A stretch of DNA of 64,000 nucleotides from Mesorhizobium_K sp040049215 (GTDB lineage Bacteria > Pseudomonadota > Alphaproteobacteria > Rhizobiales > Rhizobiaceae): the NCBI RefSeq assembly GCF_040049215.1, contig NZ_JBDZDN010000003.1, positions 124,001-188,000 on the forward strand. The letters are read 5' to 3'. The notes beneath the pieces are model-generated. The model ran no database searches. It saw nothing but the letters and a program-made list of their open reading frames with translations, and had not been told where the DNA came from. Position numbers and translations under genes: made by a program. Shown piece after piece: positions 8,878 to 18,244 of this stretch. Every line of letters starts with the position of its first letter. Position 1 is the first letter of the stretch.

Positions 8878-9665
8878 CCCGGCGCGATTTCAGCGAACGC
8901 GACATCCACATGGCGCTCGACGGCGAACTGCCCCAGGAGGAACGCGCCGACTACGAGGCGTGGCTTGATGAATATCCGGAAATGAAGGCGAGGAGCGTTC
9001 GTTTCGAATCGGACCGGGCGCGCCTGCGGGACGTCTTCGCCGATGTCCTTGATGAACGTGCGCCCGACCGCCTGACGAATCTTGTCACCGGGGAGGCGAG
9101 GAGACCGACGGCCGGTGCGCCGCGCTGGCGGATGGCGACCGCAGCTGCACTGCTTCTCGCGATCGGCGCAGGCGGAGGTTACTTTGCCGGCATGGGCGGC
9201 GTCGGCCTCGAAGCGCAGGCCGAGGATGAACTCGCTGAAGAGGCGATCGCCGCCCACACGATCTACGCAGCGGAACAGCGCCACGCCGTCGAGGTTGGCG
9301 CCAACGACAAGGAGCATCTGCTCGGCTGGCTGTCGAAGCGGCTTGGCCTGACGCTGATCGCGCCCGACCTGACGGCCGAGGGCTTCGAACTGGTCGGCGG
9401 GCGGCTGTTGCCAGCAGGCCAGAAGGCGGCAGCGCTGCTGCTCTATGAAGACGCGAAGGGCAACCGTATTTCGATATATGTGACCGCCGAAGGGGAAGAG
9501 AAGGCGAAGGGAATCTACAAGCTCGAAACCGGCGACGCGAGCGCCGTCTATTGGCTGGACAAAGGCTGGGGCTGCGCCGTGGTAGGCACGCTGCCGCAGG
9601 AACAACTGCTCGATGTCGGACGGAAAGCCTACCGCCAAATGCTGGCTGGCGCAGGCATGGCGTGA
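8874..9665 (+). CDS. Membrane-anchored anti-sigma factor
   Basis: A 263-residue protein overlapping the sigma gene by 4 bp. The N-terminal 60 residues (RRDFSERDIHMALDGELP, then ERADYEAWL) look like the cytoplasmic anti-sigma domain that starts with D-x-DLxAyvDGeL in many anti-ECF proteins; the HxxxCC zinc motif is absent. One membrane helix lies at about 87-107. The rest (about 110-263) would be periplasmic and includes a conserved fold ending with ...VYWLDKGWGCAVVGTL. The likely role is to hold the ECF factor inactive until a periplasmic signal arrives; the signal is unknown. This type is annotated as an anti-sigma factor or transmembrane transcriptional regulator in rhizobia. Confidence 0.8.
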   Translation: MTRRDFSERDIHMALDGELPQEERADYEAWLDEYPEMKARSVRFESDRARLRDVFADVLDERAPDRLTNLVTGEARRPTAGAPRWRMATAAALLLAIGAGGGYFAGMGGVGLEAQAEDELAEEAIAAHTIYAAEQRHAVEVGANDKEHLLGWLSKRLGLTLIAPDLTAEGFELVGGRLLPAGQKAAALLLYEDAKGNRISIYVTAEGEEKAKGIYKLETGDASAVYWLDKGWGCAVVGTLPQEQLLDVGRKAYRQMLAGAGMA

Positions 9666-9890
9666 GACGTCTTCCCGGCGGCGGGCAGCAGCCTGACGCG
9701 GTGCCGTCGGAAAGTGCGCCGCCTCGCGGAAAGTCTCCGGAGGAAAGCCCTGTTGATCATCTTGCGCCGCGCCACAATTCAGCCCAAATCAAAGAGCGAT
9801 AGCGCGATGATTGCCCCTGCGTGACAGGCCCGGGCAGCGTCAGTTCCACCAGACCCTTTCTCCCTCAATCACGAGGCTTCCGTTTTCCGC

Positions 9891-10442
9891 ATGGTTGCCG
9901 ACATCCGCCGGGCTCGCGCAAGTGATGTCGACGCTTTGCTGGCGATCGAGAATGCAGTTTTCCAGACCGACCGGCTGTCGCGCCAATCCCTTCGCCGCCT
10001 GATCGGCCGGCCCTCTGCGACCGTGCTCGTCGCCGACATCGGCGGCGAGGTCGCCGGTTATTGCATCGTGCTGCTTCGGGCGGGCAGTGCGACCGCTCGC
10101 CTCTACTCCGTTTCGACTGCTCCGGACATGGCGGGGCAGGGCATCGGGCGTGCGCTGGTGCAGGCCGCCGAAGCAGCCGCCGTCGCGGAGGGAAAGCGTT
10201 TCTTGCGGCTTGAAGTCCGCCAAGACAATACGCGCGCCGTGTCGATCTATGAACGCGCCGGTTTTCGGCGGATAGGCAGCAAGTCCGACTACTATCAGGA
10301 CGGCATGACCGCGCTTCGCATGGAAAAGCCGCTGATCGCGAGCGGGTCCGCGGCCCGAATTGGAAATGGCAACGCAACTTTCGCCACGAGTGGATCGTTG
10401 TCCAGGCTGGCTGAGCAGACTTCGAGGCGCGCGTCCCGATGA
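9891..10442 (+). CDS. GNAT N-acetyltransferase coupled to RimK-like ligase
   Basis: A 183-residue GNAT acetyltransferase. Motif A (YSVSTAPDMAGQGIGRAL, acetyl-CoA pyrophosphate loop GQGIG) lies near residues 78-95, and motif B (SIYERAGFRRIG) near 120. The C-terminal 30 residues are low-complexity and outside the fold. The stop overlaps the start of the ATP-grasp gene (ATGA). GNAT plus RLAN/ATP-grasp pairs are a recurring gene neighbourhood thought to make or modify a small peptide or amino acid conjugate: the GNAT caps an amine and the ligase adds residues. The exact product is not known to me. The 225 bp between the anti-sigma gene and this start hold nothing I can identify. Confidence 0.82.
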   Translation: MVADIRRARASDVDALLAIENAVFQTDRLSRQSLRRLIGRPSATVLVADIGGEVAGYCIVLLRAGSATARLYSVSTAPDMAGQGIGRALVQAAEAAAVAEGKRFLRLEVRQDNTRAVSIYERAGFRRIGSKSDYYQDGMTALRMEKPLIASGSAARIGNGNATFATSGSLSRLAEQTSRRASR

Positions 10443-11902
10443 CCTGGGTTATCCTGACCGGCAGGCAGAGCGACCTCGACCAGGTGGCGACGCCGCACAA
10501 GATCATCACCAATCGAGACTATCTCGCACATCCTTCGTTGTTCCGCGGTCAGCGCCCGAAGGTCATCAACCTGTCGAACAGCTACGGCTATCAGAGCCGC
10601 GGCTACTACGCGTCGCTGCTCGCGAGTTCGCGCGGGCACAGGGTCATCCCGACAGTCGAGACGATCATCGACCTCTCTGAGCCGAAGCTCTACGAGGCGG
10701 CGCTGCCCGAACTCGAACTCGCGCTCAACAAGTGCCGCAAGGAGCTTGGCGGCACGTTTCCCGCCAAGGTGTCCTTCTTTTTCGGCATTGGTCCCTCCAA
10801 GGCCTGGGACCGGTTCGCCAAGTTACTGTTCGACTGGTTTCGCGCGCCGACGCTGGAGGTGTCGATACGCGACAGCATGGAATGGGCCTCCATTCGCAAG
10901 ATCGGCTTCCTGCCCGTGATCCGGTTGGAGGGCGAGGAGAAGACGCGTTTCCTTGCCAGCCTCGACGCCTACACCAGTCGCGAGTGGCGCGACAGTAAGG
11001 CGCGCACGCCGTCGCGCTACACTTTCGCAACGCTGGTCGATCCGAACGAGGCGCTTGCGCCGTCGGAAATTTCATCGCTGCGCTACTGGGCGAAGATCGC
11101 GGAAAAGATGGGCGTCGAAGTCGAGCCGATCACAAAGAAGGATCTGGCCAAGCTCGCCAATTACGATGCGCTGTTCATTCGCGAGACGACGTCGATCTCC
11201 AACCACACCTATCGCTTCGCCCGCCGCGCTCAGCAGGAGGGCATGCCGGTCATCGACGATCCGCTGTCGATGATCCGCTGCACCAACAAGGTCTATCTCA
11301 ACGAGTTGATGGCCTACAACAAGGTGCCCGTTCCGCCGACTGTGATGATCGCGAGTTCGGCTGACTTTGAGGTGGCGGCGGACAAGCTGGGTTTCCCGCT
11401 GGTGCTCAAGATTCCCGACAGCTCGTTCTCGCGCGGCGTCAAGAAGGTCTCTTCCCTGGACGAGTTGAAGCGGCTGGCGACGACGTGGCTCGAGGATTCC
11501 GACCTCTTGATCGCACAGAAATACCTGCCGACCGACTATGACTGGCGGGTCGGCGTGTTGGGCGGCCAGCCGCTCTTCGCGGTGCACTATCTGATGGCGA
11601 AAAAGCACTGGCAGATCGTTAACCACGACCGTGCCGGCAAGCCGCTTCAGGGCGGCATCAAGACGTTCACCCTGAAGGAGACGCCGCCGCTTGTCGTGGA
11701 GACGGCGGTCAAGGCTGCCCGCTGCATAGGCGACGGGCTCTACGGCGTCGATCTGAAGGAGACGAAGGACGGCGTGTTCATCATAGAGGTGAACGACAAT
11801 CCGAACCTGGACCACGGCTGGGAGGATTCTGGCGAAAAGGACGAGGTCTGGATCCGACTCACCCAGTGGTTTCTCGACCGGTTGGACCGGCCTGGACGGT
11901 AA
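10439..11902 (+). CDS. RimK-family ATP-grasp ligase with RLAN N-terminal domain
   Basis: A 487-residue ligase. The first ~200 residues form the RimK-like ATP-grasp N-terminal (RLAN) domain, recognised by WVILTGRQSDL and NLSNSYGYQSRGYYASLLA. The C-terminal ATP-grasp domain (about 270-485) has GFPLVLKIPDSSFSRGVKKV as the nucleotide-binding strand pair, QKYLPTDYDWRVGVLGG, and the Mg-binding end IIEVNDNPNLDHG. Such enzymes form amide bonds using acyl-phosphate chemistry. Overlap with the upstream GNAT gene argues for one pathway and probably a complex. The family is widespread in rhizobia, but I do not know its product. Confidence 0.88.
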   Translation: MTWVILTGRQSDLDQVATPHKIITNRDYLAHPSLFRGQRPKVINLSNSYGYQSRGYYASLLASSRGHRVIPTVETIIDLSEPKLYEAALPELELALNKCRKELGGTFPAKVSFFFGIGPSKAWDRFAKLLFDWFRAPTLEVSIRDSMEWASIRKIGFLPVIRLEGEEKTRFLASLDAYTSREWRDSKARTPSRYTFATLVDPNEALAPSEISSLRYWAKIAEKMGVEVEPITKKDLAKLANYDALFIRETTSISNHTYRFARRAQQEGMPVIDDPLSMIRCTNKVYLNELMAYNKVPVPPTVMIASSADFEVAADKLGFPLVLKIPDSSFSRGVKKVSSLDELKRLATTWLEDSDLLIAQKYLPTDYDWRVGVLGGQPLFAVHYLMAKKHWQIVNHDRAGKPLQGGIKTFTLKETPPLVVETAVKAARCIGDGLYGVDLKETKDGVFIIEVNDNPNLDHGWEDSGEKDEVWIRLTQWFLDRLDRPGR

Positions 11903-12040
11903 CAGGGCGGCACCTGGATCGCAGCTTTTTGCAGAAGCATCACGAAAAACCCTTACAGAACAGATCATTAGGACCCGTGAAAGGTAGGTCAGCGCCGCTG
12001 GCATAACCCAGGGTAATCCGCCACTTGTCTGACAATTGGT

Positions 12041-14095
12041 TTGAAGATGCCCGAATCATGGTATCTTCATGGTAAAAAAGGGGCAAAGGGTGGGAATGAA
12101 AACCGGACGAGTGTCGTGAGACCTCGGCTGCCTGTGAGGGGATCGGGACGCGACGGCAAGGCTCAGGCGCCACCGCCACGGACTCCGGTTTCGTCGATGC
12201 GCAGTTTCTGGGGCCTGATGAGAGCCTACTGGTTCTCGGATCGCTGGAAGGAAGCGTGGGCGCTGACCTTCGTGATCGCGCTGTTCACGGCCGCCGCCAG
12301 CAAGACAAGCGTATGGATGGCCGAAGCCTCCGGCGACCTCGTCAATTCGATCGCCCGTTTCCACGACATAACCAACGTCGAACCGCTCCCCTATCTCTTG
12401 AGCAGCGCCGTCATCCTTGTCCTTCTGGTCGTGCTCAAGGATGTCCTGATCATCGGCTGCCGCCATTTGGTTTCGACAACCCTGCATCGCAAATGGCGCA
12501 GCTGGCTGGATAGCTGCTTCAACGACGCCCTGCTCGATCCAAACCACACGCACTTCCACCTTCAGCACGGCAGCCAGAATGCCGACGGGGCGCGCGTGGA
12601 CCCGCCCGACAACATCGACCAGCGTGTACAGGAATCGATCAAGGGCATGACCGGCGGGGCGATCGGCCTCGCCATGGGCGTGATGGGCGTCATCACATCG
12701 CTCTATTTCGTCGGTCAGAAGCTGATCGAGCAGTCGACGGCGATCGACGGGCTTGAGTTCCTCGGTACCTACGCCGCTGCGGTTCTGGCCTTCGCGGCGG
12801 TCGGCATCTATGTACCGCTCAATACCTGGTTTGCGCTCAAGATGGGCGGGCTGATGGAACGCCTGACCATCGCCATGCAGCGCGCCGAGGGAAGCTATCG
12901 CGCGGAACTGACGATGCTTCTCAGGCGCAGCTTCCACGTTTCGGCTACGCGCGGCGAGGATGTACAGAAAAAGATGCACGCCCGCCTGTACACCGACATA
13001 GACCGCACCTGGGCGAAGCTCAACTGGGTCAACACTGCCTATCAGTCGTTCGAGCGCATCTACAATTTCTTTGCTGCGCGCATCATCGCCTATCTGCCCG
13101 GTCTGCTGCCTTATGTCAGCAACAACATCAGCCTGAAGAGCTATGTCACCGGCGCCGAGCTGGTCAACTCGCTGATCGCCCAGTGCTCCTGGTTCATCGA
13201 CGTCATGCCGGCAATTGCCACGCTCAAAGCCAATGCCCGTCGCATTACCGATCTGGCCTGTGCGATCGAAGACGTGCAGGACCCCGACGATTTTTACAGG
13301 CGCACCGGCAACCGCGAACTGCGCTACGGCTCGCAGAACCCGGTGTTCGGGCTCACCATCCGCAATCTAGACCTCATGCACCAGGGCGCGCAGGCGTCGC
13401 CGTTCCTCACCGTCCGCAATGTGCGCTTCCGGCGCGGCGAGTGGACCTACATGAAGGGCGAGTCCGGCAGCGGCAAGACCTCGCTGATCAAGGCGATCAA
13501 CGGCCTGTGGCCTTACGGTCGCGGCGATATCGTGTTTCCCGAAAGCGTCAAGACGTTCTACGCCGCGCAGGATGTGAAGCTGCCGCAACTGACGCTCAAG
13601 GAACTCGTCTGCCTGCCCGATCCCGCTTCACGGCACTCGGGCGCCGATGTTGCAGCGGTTCTCGTCAAGGCCGGACTTGGCGATCTCGCCGACCAGCTTG
13701 GCAGCGAAAGCCGCGACGGCGTCATCTGGGACCAGCTTCTGTCGGGCGGCCAGAAGCAGAAGCTTGTCGCCGCCCGCATCCTGCTCCAGCAGCCCGGGCT
13801 GCTTTTCCTCGACGAGGCGACCGGCGCGCTCGACCCGGACGCCAGGATCGCATTCCATCAAGCGATCAAGGACAATTGCCCGCGCGTCACCGTGATCAGC
13901 GTGATGCACGAGGCGATTCCGCCGAGGTCGGCGACGGGCGCCGAGTTCTACGACAGCTTGCTGACGGTGGCCGACGGAGTTGCGACGAAGACGCCGCTCG
14001 CGCGGCTGCCAACCGAACGCACCACAATTGTCGTACAGGCGGGGCCGGCCGAAACCAAGCGGCTTCGCCTTCCCGTGAGCATTAGGCTGCGGTAG
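12041..14095 (+). CDS. ABC transporter, fused membrane and ATP-binding domains (SbmA/BacA-like, YddA type)
   Basis: A 684-residue half-transporter: an ABC_membrane_2 (SbmA/BacA-like) domain with about six helices (residues ~60-400) followed by an ATPase domain. The ATPase has Walker A GESGSGKTS, signature LSGGQKQK and Walker B LLFLDEATGALD, and the His switch lies in VISVMHE, so it looks functional. The family exports or imports peptides or cobalamin-like cargo; the substrate here is unknown. The annotated ATG gives a ~50-residue basic tail before the first helix. An internal ATG at 12197 (MRSFWGLMRAYWF) would be more family-like, though neither has a clear ribosome-binding site. A relative lacking the ATPase occurs at 56328. 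Confidence 0.85.
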   Translation: MKMPESWYLHGKKGAKGGNENRTSVVRPRLPVRGSGRDGKAQAPPPRTPVSSMRSFWGLMRAYWFSDRWKEAWALTFVIALFTAAASKTSVWMAEASGDLVNSIARFHDITNVEPLPYLLSSAVILVLLVVLKDVLIIGCRHLVSTTLHRKWRSWLDSCFNDALLDPNHTHFHLQHGSQNADGARVDPPDNIDQRVQESIKGMTGGAIGLAMGVMGVITSLYFVGQKLIEQSTAIDGLEFLGTYAAAVLAFAAVGIYVPLNTWFALKMGGLMERLTIAMQRAEGSYRAELTMLLRRSFHVSATRGEDVQKKMHARLYTDIDRTWAKLNWVNTAYQSFERIYNFFAARIIAYLPGLLPYVSNNISLKSYVTGAELVNSLIAQCSWFIDVMPAIATLKANARRITDLACAIEDVQDPDDFYRRTGNRELRYGSQNPVFGLTIRNLDLMHQGAQASPFLTVRNVRFRRGEWTYMKGESGSGKTSLIKAINGLWPYGRGDIVFPESVKTFYAAQDVKLPQLTLKELVCLPDPASRHSGADVAAVLVKAGLGDLADQLGSESRDGVIWDQLLSGGQKQKLVAARILLQQPGLLFLDEATGALDPDARIAFHQAIKDNCPRVTVISVMHEAIPPRSATGAEFYDSLLTVADGVATKTPLARLPTERTTIVVQAGPAETKRLRLPVSIRLR

Positions 14096-14101
14096 CCCGG
14101 G

Positions 14102-14710
14102 TCAGGAACGCTCCTTCTCGATGGCAGCGAAGCGCTTCAAGAACGCTGCCTGGACGGTCTTGGCCGGTTTGCAGGCGAGGTCGAAGCGGTCGGCGGAAAT
14201 ACCGCGTGGCCTGCCGAAGAACTGCGCCGCTTCGGCAAGCGAAAACCCTGCAAGCCCGGTCGCCTCGAAATAGGCGGCGACCTGATCGGCCCGCTTGATG
14301 TCGTGCCTGAGTTTCTCGGAAGGTTCCGCGGGCAGACCGAAGCGGATGTGGATCGCGCGCTGCAGCCGCTGCTCGACCGCCTTGTAACCGCCGCCCACCG
14401 CCGCCTTGAACGGCGAGATCATGTCGCCGATGACATATTCCGGCGCGTCGTGCAGCAGCGCCGCAAGCCGCGCGTCGGGCGAGGGGCCGGGCACCAGGGA
14501 GCAAAAGATGTCCTCGACCAGCAGCGAATGCTGCGCCACGGAAAAGGCATGGTCGCCGGCCGTCTGGCCGTTCCAGCGTGCCACGCGGGCAAGACCGTGC
14601 GCGATGTCGGCGATCTCGACATCGAGAGGCGAGGGATCGAGCAGATCGAGCCGGCGCCCCGACAACATGCGTTGCCATGCGCGCGGCGGAGCGCCGATCC
14701 TGTCGGCCAT
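14102..14710 (-). CDS. HD-domain hydrolase (YfbR/5'-nucleotidase-like)
   Basis: A 202-residue metal-dependent phosphohydrolase. The His in FSVAQHSLLVED (residue 61) and the HD pair in LLHDAPEYVIGD (87-88) mark the HD superfamily. The HDAPEYVIGD wording is shared with YfbR-type nucleotidases, so dNMP hydrolysis is a reasonable guess. The start codon overlaps the stop of ygfZ by one base (TGATG), so translation is coupled and the two genes form an operon read leftwards. Confidence 0.85.
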   Translation of the reverse strand: MADRIGAPPRAWQRMLSGRRLDLLDPSPLDVEIADIAHGLARVARWNGQTAGDHAFSVAQHSLLVEDIFCSLVPGPSPDARLAALLHDAPEYVIGDMISPFKAAVGGGYKAVEQRLQRAIHIRFGLPAEPSEKLRHDIKRADQVAAYFEATGLAGFSLAEAAQFFGRPRGISADRFDLACKPAKTVQAAFLKRFAAIEKERS

Positions 14711-15567
14711 CACGCCTCCTCGCCCGACGCCTGCTCGGGATAGGTGAACGTTGCCCAGGCCGGTATGGCGACCGATATCGGGACGCCGTCTGCCTCGATC
14801 GGTACGCCTGCGTCGAGCGCGTCCTTGACCCGGTCGATTCGCAGGATCGCCAACCCCTTGCCGTCGGCCGCCGATCCGAAGGTGCCGACTGACCGTCCGT
14901 TGGCGACGATCTCGGTCCCCGGCAAAGGCAATCGATCGCCCGTGACGATCAGCACGCGGCGGCGGGCAGTGCCCCGATGCTGCATGCGCGATACGACCTC
15001 CTGCCCGACATAGCACCCCTTGCGGAAGCCGATGCCGTCCATCTGGTCGAGCAGGACGTCGTGGGCAAACGAGTCGCCCAGTGCGTAATCCGTGCCGCTC
15101 TCGGCGATCCCGTTGGCGACGCGCAATGCGTGCCATCCGGCGACGTCGCCGTCGGCCGCGCAATCAACATAGGACCGCCAGACCGGTGACGACGGCGGGA
15201 AGCGCGTATCGCGCAGCCAGCCTGAATCATTTTCTGAAGCGGTTGAATCGGCGCCCCACGAAACCGCCACAAGCGATTCATCCTGCTTGGAAATCTCGAC
15301 TTTGGCGCGCAGCTTGTAGAGGGCCAGCCTGCGCACGAAATCGTCGGCGATGTCGGCGCGGCATTCGAGACGGAAGCGGTCGGCGCCATTGCGTGAGATG
15401 AGGAAGTCGAACAGGATCTTGCCCTGTGGGGTCAGCAACGCGGAGGGTTTTGCTTCGCCGGGGTTGAGCGCGTCGAGGTCGGCCGTGACGATGTTCTGCA
15501 GGAAGTGCTCCGCGTCCGGGCCGGAAACGGAGACGATTGCGCGGTCGTCGAGGCGGGCAGTCGGCAT
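14710..15567 (-). CDS. ygfZ: YgfZ/GcvT-like folate-binding Fe-S cluster protein
   Basis: A 285-residue protein of the YgfZ (IBA57) family, tetrahydrofolate-binding proteins that help mature or repair certain Fe-S enzymes such as MiaB. The family signature KGCYVGQE is present at residues 183-190, followed by VVSRMQHRGTARRR; the cysteine in it is the functionally important one. N-terminal GcvT-like features include SGPDAEHFLQNIVTAD. It lies head-to-head with pyrC, 83 bp apart, so the gap should hold both promoters. Confidence 0.92.
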   Translation of the reverse strand: MPTARLDDRAIVSVSGPDAEHFLQNIVTADLDALNPGEAKPSALLTPQGKILFDFLISRNGADRFRLECRADIADDFVRRLALYKLRAKVEISKQDESLVAVSWGADSTASENDSGWLRDTRFPPSSPVWRSYVDCAADGDVAGWHALRVANGIAESGTDYALGDSFAHDVLLDQMDGIGFRKGCYVGQEVVSRMQHRGTARRRVLIVTGDRLPLPGTEIVANGRSVGTFGSAADGKGLAILRIDRVKDALDAGVPIEADGVPISVAIPAWATFTYPEQASGEEA

Positions 15568-15650
15568 GGGCGGACGGGAACCTGATCTTGCAAATGGCGC
15601 GGCCTTTACGTAAGCCGCAGCGGGCGGGGCGGCAAGGGCAACCGGACGGC

Positions 15651-16982
15651 ATGGCAGCGACCTACGACCTCATCCTGACAGGCGGCACGGTCGTCAATCA
15701 CGACGGGCAGGGTGCACGCGACATCGGCGTGAGCAACGGCCGCATAGCCGCGATCGGCGACCTTTCACTTGCCTCGTCCCGCGAACGGGTCGACTGCCGC
15801 GGGCTGCATATTCTGCCCGGCGTCATCGACAGCCAGGTGCATTTCCGCGAACCAGGGCTGGAGCACAAGGAGGACCTGGAAACGGGTTCGCGCGCAGCGG
15901 TGCTTGGCGGCGTCACCGCCGTGTTCGAGATGCCGAACACCAGCCCGCTGACATCAAGCGAAGCGGCGCTCGCCGACAAGGTCAGGCGCGCGACGGGCCG
16001 CATGCATTGCGACTTCGCCTTCTGGGTCGGCGGCACGCGCGAGAACGCCAAGGACGTCGGCGAGCTGGAGCGCCTGCCTGGCGCGGCCGGCATCAAGGTG
16101 TTCATGGGTTCTTCGACCGGCGACCTCCTGGTCGAGGACGACGAGGGCGTCGCCTCTATCCTGAGGAATACGCGGCGCCGCGCGGCATTTCATTCGGAGG
16201 ACGAGTTCAGGCTGCGCGAACGTCTCGGCGAACGCGTGCCGGGTGACGCATCCTCGCACCCGGTCTGGCGCGACGAGATCGCAGCACTCCGCTCGACCGA
16301 GCGGCTCGTGCGCATCGCCCGCGAGACGCGGGCGCGCATCCATGTGCTGCACATCTCCACCGCCGAGGAGATCGGCTTCCTCGAAGCGCACAAGGACGTT
16401 GCGACCTGCGAGGCGACGCCGCACCACCTGACCATGTCGGCGGACGACTACGCGCGCCTGGGCACACTGCTGCAGATGAACCCGCCCGTTCGGCACGCGC
16501 GCCACCGCGACGGCATCTGGCGCGGTGTTTCGCAAGGCATCGTCGACGTGCTCGGCTCGGATCATGCGCCCCATACGCTGGAGGAGAAGGCGAAGCCGTA
16601 TCCAGCGTCGCCTTCCGGGATGACCGGCGTGCAGACGCTGGTGCCGATCATGCTCGACCATGTGAATGCCGGCCGCCTGACGCTGGAGCGTTTCGTCGAC
16701 TTGTCGAGCCACGGACCGAACCGCATCTTCGGCATCGCCCGCAAGGGCCGCATTGCCGCCGGCTACGACGCCGATTTCACGATTGCGGACATGAAGCGGG
16801 CCGAGACCATCACCAACGCTCAGGCGGGCTCGAGGGCCGGCTGGACGCCCTATGACGGCAAGCGGGTCACCGGCTGGCCGGTCGGCACGGTGGTGCGGGG
16901 AAACCGCGTCATGTGGGAGGGCGAGATCGTGGCGAAAGGGCAGGGACGCCCGGTCGAGTTTTCCGAAGCGCTGCGGAAATAG
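15651..16982 (+). CDS. pyrC: Dihydroorotase
   Basis: A 443-residue amidohydrolase catalysing reversible cyclisation of carbamoyl aspartate to dihydroorotate in pyrimidine synthesis. Metal and substrate motifs are visible: DSQVHFREPG (usually DxHxHxRxPG; here the first His is Gln, as in many rhizobial class-I enzymes, a detail worth noting), KVFMGSSTGDLLVEDD around the position where the bridging Lys would sit, HVLHISTAEE, and GSDHAPHTLEEK near the catalytic Asp. The ATG at 15651 begins MAATYDLILTGGTVVNHDG, the normal N-terminus. Confidence 0.92.
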   Translation: MAATYDLILTGGTVVNHDGQGARDIGVSNGRIAAIGDLSLASSRERVDCRGLHILPGVIDSQVHFREPGLEHKEDLETGSRAAVLGGVTAVFEMPNTSPLTSSEAALADKVRRATGRMHCDFAFWVGGTRENAKDVGELERLPGAAGIKVFMGSSTGDLLVEDDEGVASILRNTRRRAAFHSEDEFRLRERLGERVPGDASSHPVWRDEIAALRSTERLVRIARETRARIHVLHISTAEEIGFLEAHKDVATCEATPHHLTMSADDYARLGTLLQMNPPVRHARHRDGIWRGVSQGIVDVLGSDHAPHTLEEKAKPYPASPSGMTGVQTLVPIMLDHVNAGRLTLERFVDLSSHGPNRIFGIARKGRIAAGYDADFTIADMKRAETITNAQAGSRAGWTPYDGKRVTGWPVGTVVRGNRVMWEGEIVAKGQGRPVEFSEALRK

Positions 16983-16992
16983 TCGGGCGCGC

Positions 16993-17781
16993 TTACTCTC
17001 CCGCGACGAAGAACGCCCAGTGACCATCCGGCGTGATGCCGACGCGGTAGAAGATGTAGGTCCCGAACTGCTTCATGTCCTCGAGGTCGCCGGCGGTGAC
17101 GATCTTGAAGAGTTCCACCTTCTGCCTCGAATCGAGCTTGTCGAGCGGGATGCCGAAAAAATAGGGCCAGACATAGATCTCGTTGGGCGTGCCGGCCTCG
17201 AGGTGGACAAAACCGGCATTCAGCACCTCCTCCATGATGGCGAGGATTTCCCGGCCTTCGGGATCCCCGGACAAGCCCTTCAGGAAATCGATGGGATCGC
17301 CTTCGATGTCGCCGAAGGAAAGCTGGGTCGTGGCGGCCCCGAGGCCGATCAGCGGGCGAAGCTTTTCGATCTCGCCGCTCTTGGCGGCTTCGACGATCAG
17401 GTCGTGCATGCGCCGGACGGGTTCGGGCAGGCGGTCGAGATTGTAGACGATCTCGGGCAGGGGCCCGTTCTCGTCGATCTCCGGCCGCGCGATCGCGTTC
17501 TGCCCGCCGCCGAGATCTTCTGGGTCGTTCGCGTCGGGGGACGACTGCTGGAGCGGATCCGGCGGCGGCACTGTATCGCCGGGGATCAGGATGCCCGGCA
17601 AAGCCGGGTCCTCGCCCGGCGCCGCGGAGGGCGGCGGCAACTCTTCGCGCCCGATCTCGCTGAGCGCGGCGGCGGGGCCGGCGGACAACAGCGCCGGTCC
17701 GGCGAGGGACGACGCCGCGAGCCAGACGAACGCCAGCCTGCCACAGGCCTTCCGTTTCTGCCACGCGGTCACGAAATGCAT
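16993..17781 (-). CDS. Conserved secreted protein, unknown function
   Basis: A 262-residue protein with a signal peptide (basic MHFVTAWQKRK, hydrophobic AFVWLAASSLAGPALL, then AxA near residue 37). A Pro/Asp/Glu-rich linker (about 45-100) leads to a folded domain with LPEIVYNLDRLPEPVRRMHD and, at the end, YIFYRVGITPDGHWAFFVAGE. It has no cysteines and no recognisable enzyme motif. I have seen this type only as a conserved hypothetical in Rhizobiales. It converges on pyrC with 10 bp between stops. Confidence 0.75.
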   Translation of the reverse strand: MHFVTAWQKRKACGRLAFVWLAASSLAGPALLSAGPAAALSEIGREELPPPSAAPGEDPALPGILIPGDTVPPPDPLQQSSPDANDPEDLGGGQNAIARPEIDENGPLPEIVYNLDRLPEPVRRMHDLIVEAAKSGEIEKLRPLIGLGAATTQLSFGDIEGDPIDFLKGLSGDPEGREILAIMEEVLNAGFVHLEAGTPNEIYVWPYFFGIPLDKLDSRQKVELFKIVTAGDLEDMKQFGTYIFYRVGITPDGHWAFFVAGE

Positions 17782-17851
17782 CGTCTTTCTCCGGCGTCGC
17801 TTCTCACCCGGTCCGCTCCCGTTCGATCAGGGAACGGCCGGACGGGTCCAG

Positions 17852-18109
17852 TCAATGCCGCGATTGATCCGGCGCGAATTCCCCCGCGATCACCCGGTCG
17901 CGCATGCGCTCGATCATCGTCAGCGCCGCGGGCTCGCCGCTGGCGCGCAGCAGTTCCGCAAGCGCGGTGGTGAGCGCCGCCTCGGCGATGATCTCGGGTT
18001 CGATACCGGCCGACAGTCCCTCGGCCCAGGCTTCGCTGTGATTTTCAGCAGCGCTAAGCCGCTTTTCCTCCCTGACCAGCGCGTCGAGGTCGGTGACGCC
18101 ATGTTCCAT
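17852..18109 (-). CDS. Small helical protein, unknown function
   Basis: An 85-residue acidic protein predicted to be all helix (VTDLDALVREEKRLSAAENH, then EAALTTALAELLRASGE). I prefer the ATG at 18109 because AAGGTGGA lies about eight bases upstream; a GTG at 18121 would add four residues. It looks like a rhizobial conserved hypothetical. It may share a transcript with the secreted protein downstream (70 bp away), but that is only position. Confidence 0.65.
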   Translation of the reverse strand: MEHGVTDLDALVREEKRLSAAENHSEAWAEGLSAGIEPEIIAEAALTTALAELLRASGEPAALTMIERMRDRVIAGEFAPDQSRH

Positions 18110-18244
18110 GCGGAATTCCACCTTTCAGGCGTTGAACCGAGCACGTTTGGTTCAACTTGACCTGTCCCTTTAATGTCCCATTAAGCTTCTAACACAGCCG
18201 GGCGGCCATGTACGCCCCGGCATGGGCGAAAAGTTAACCGCCTC

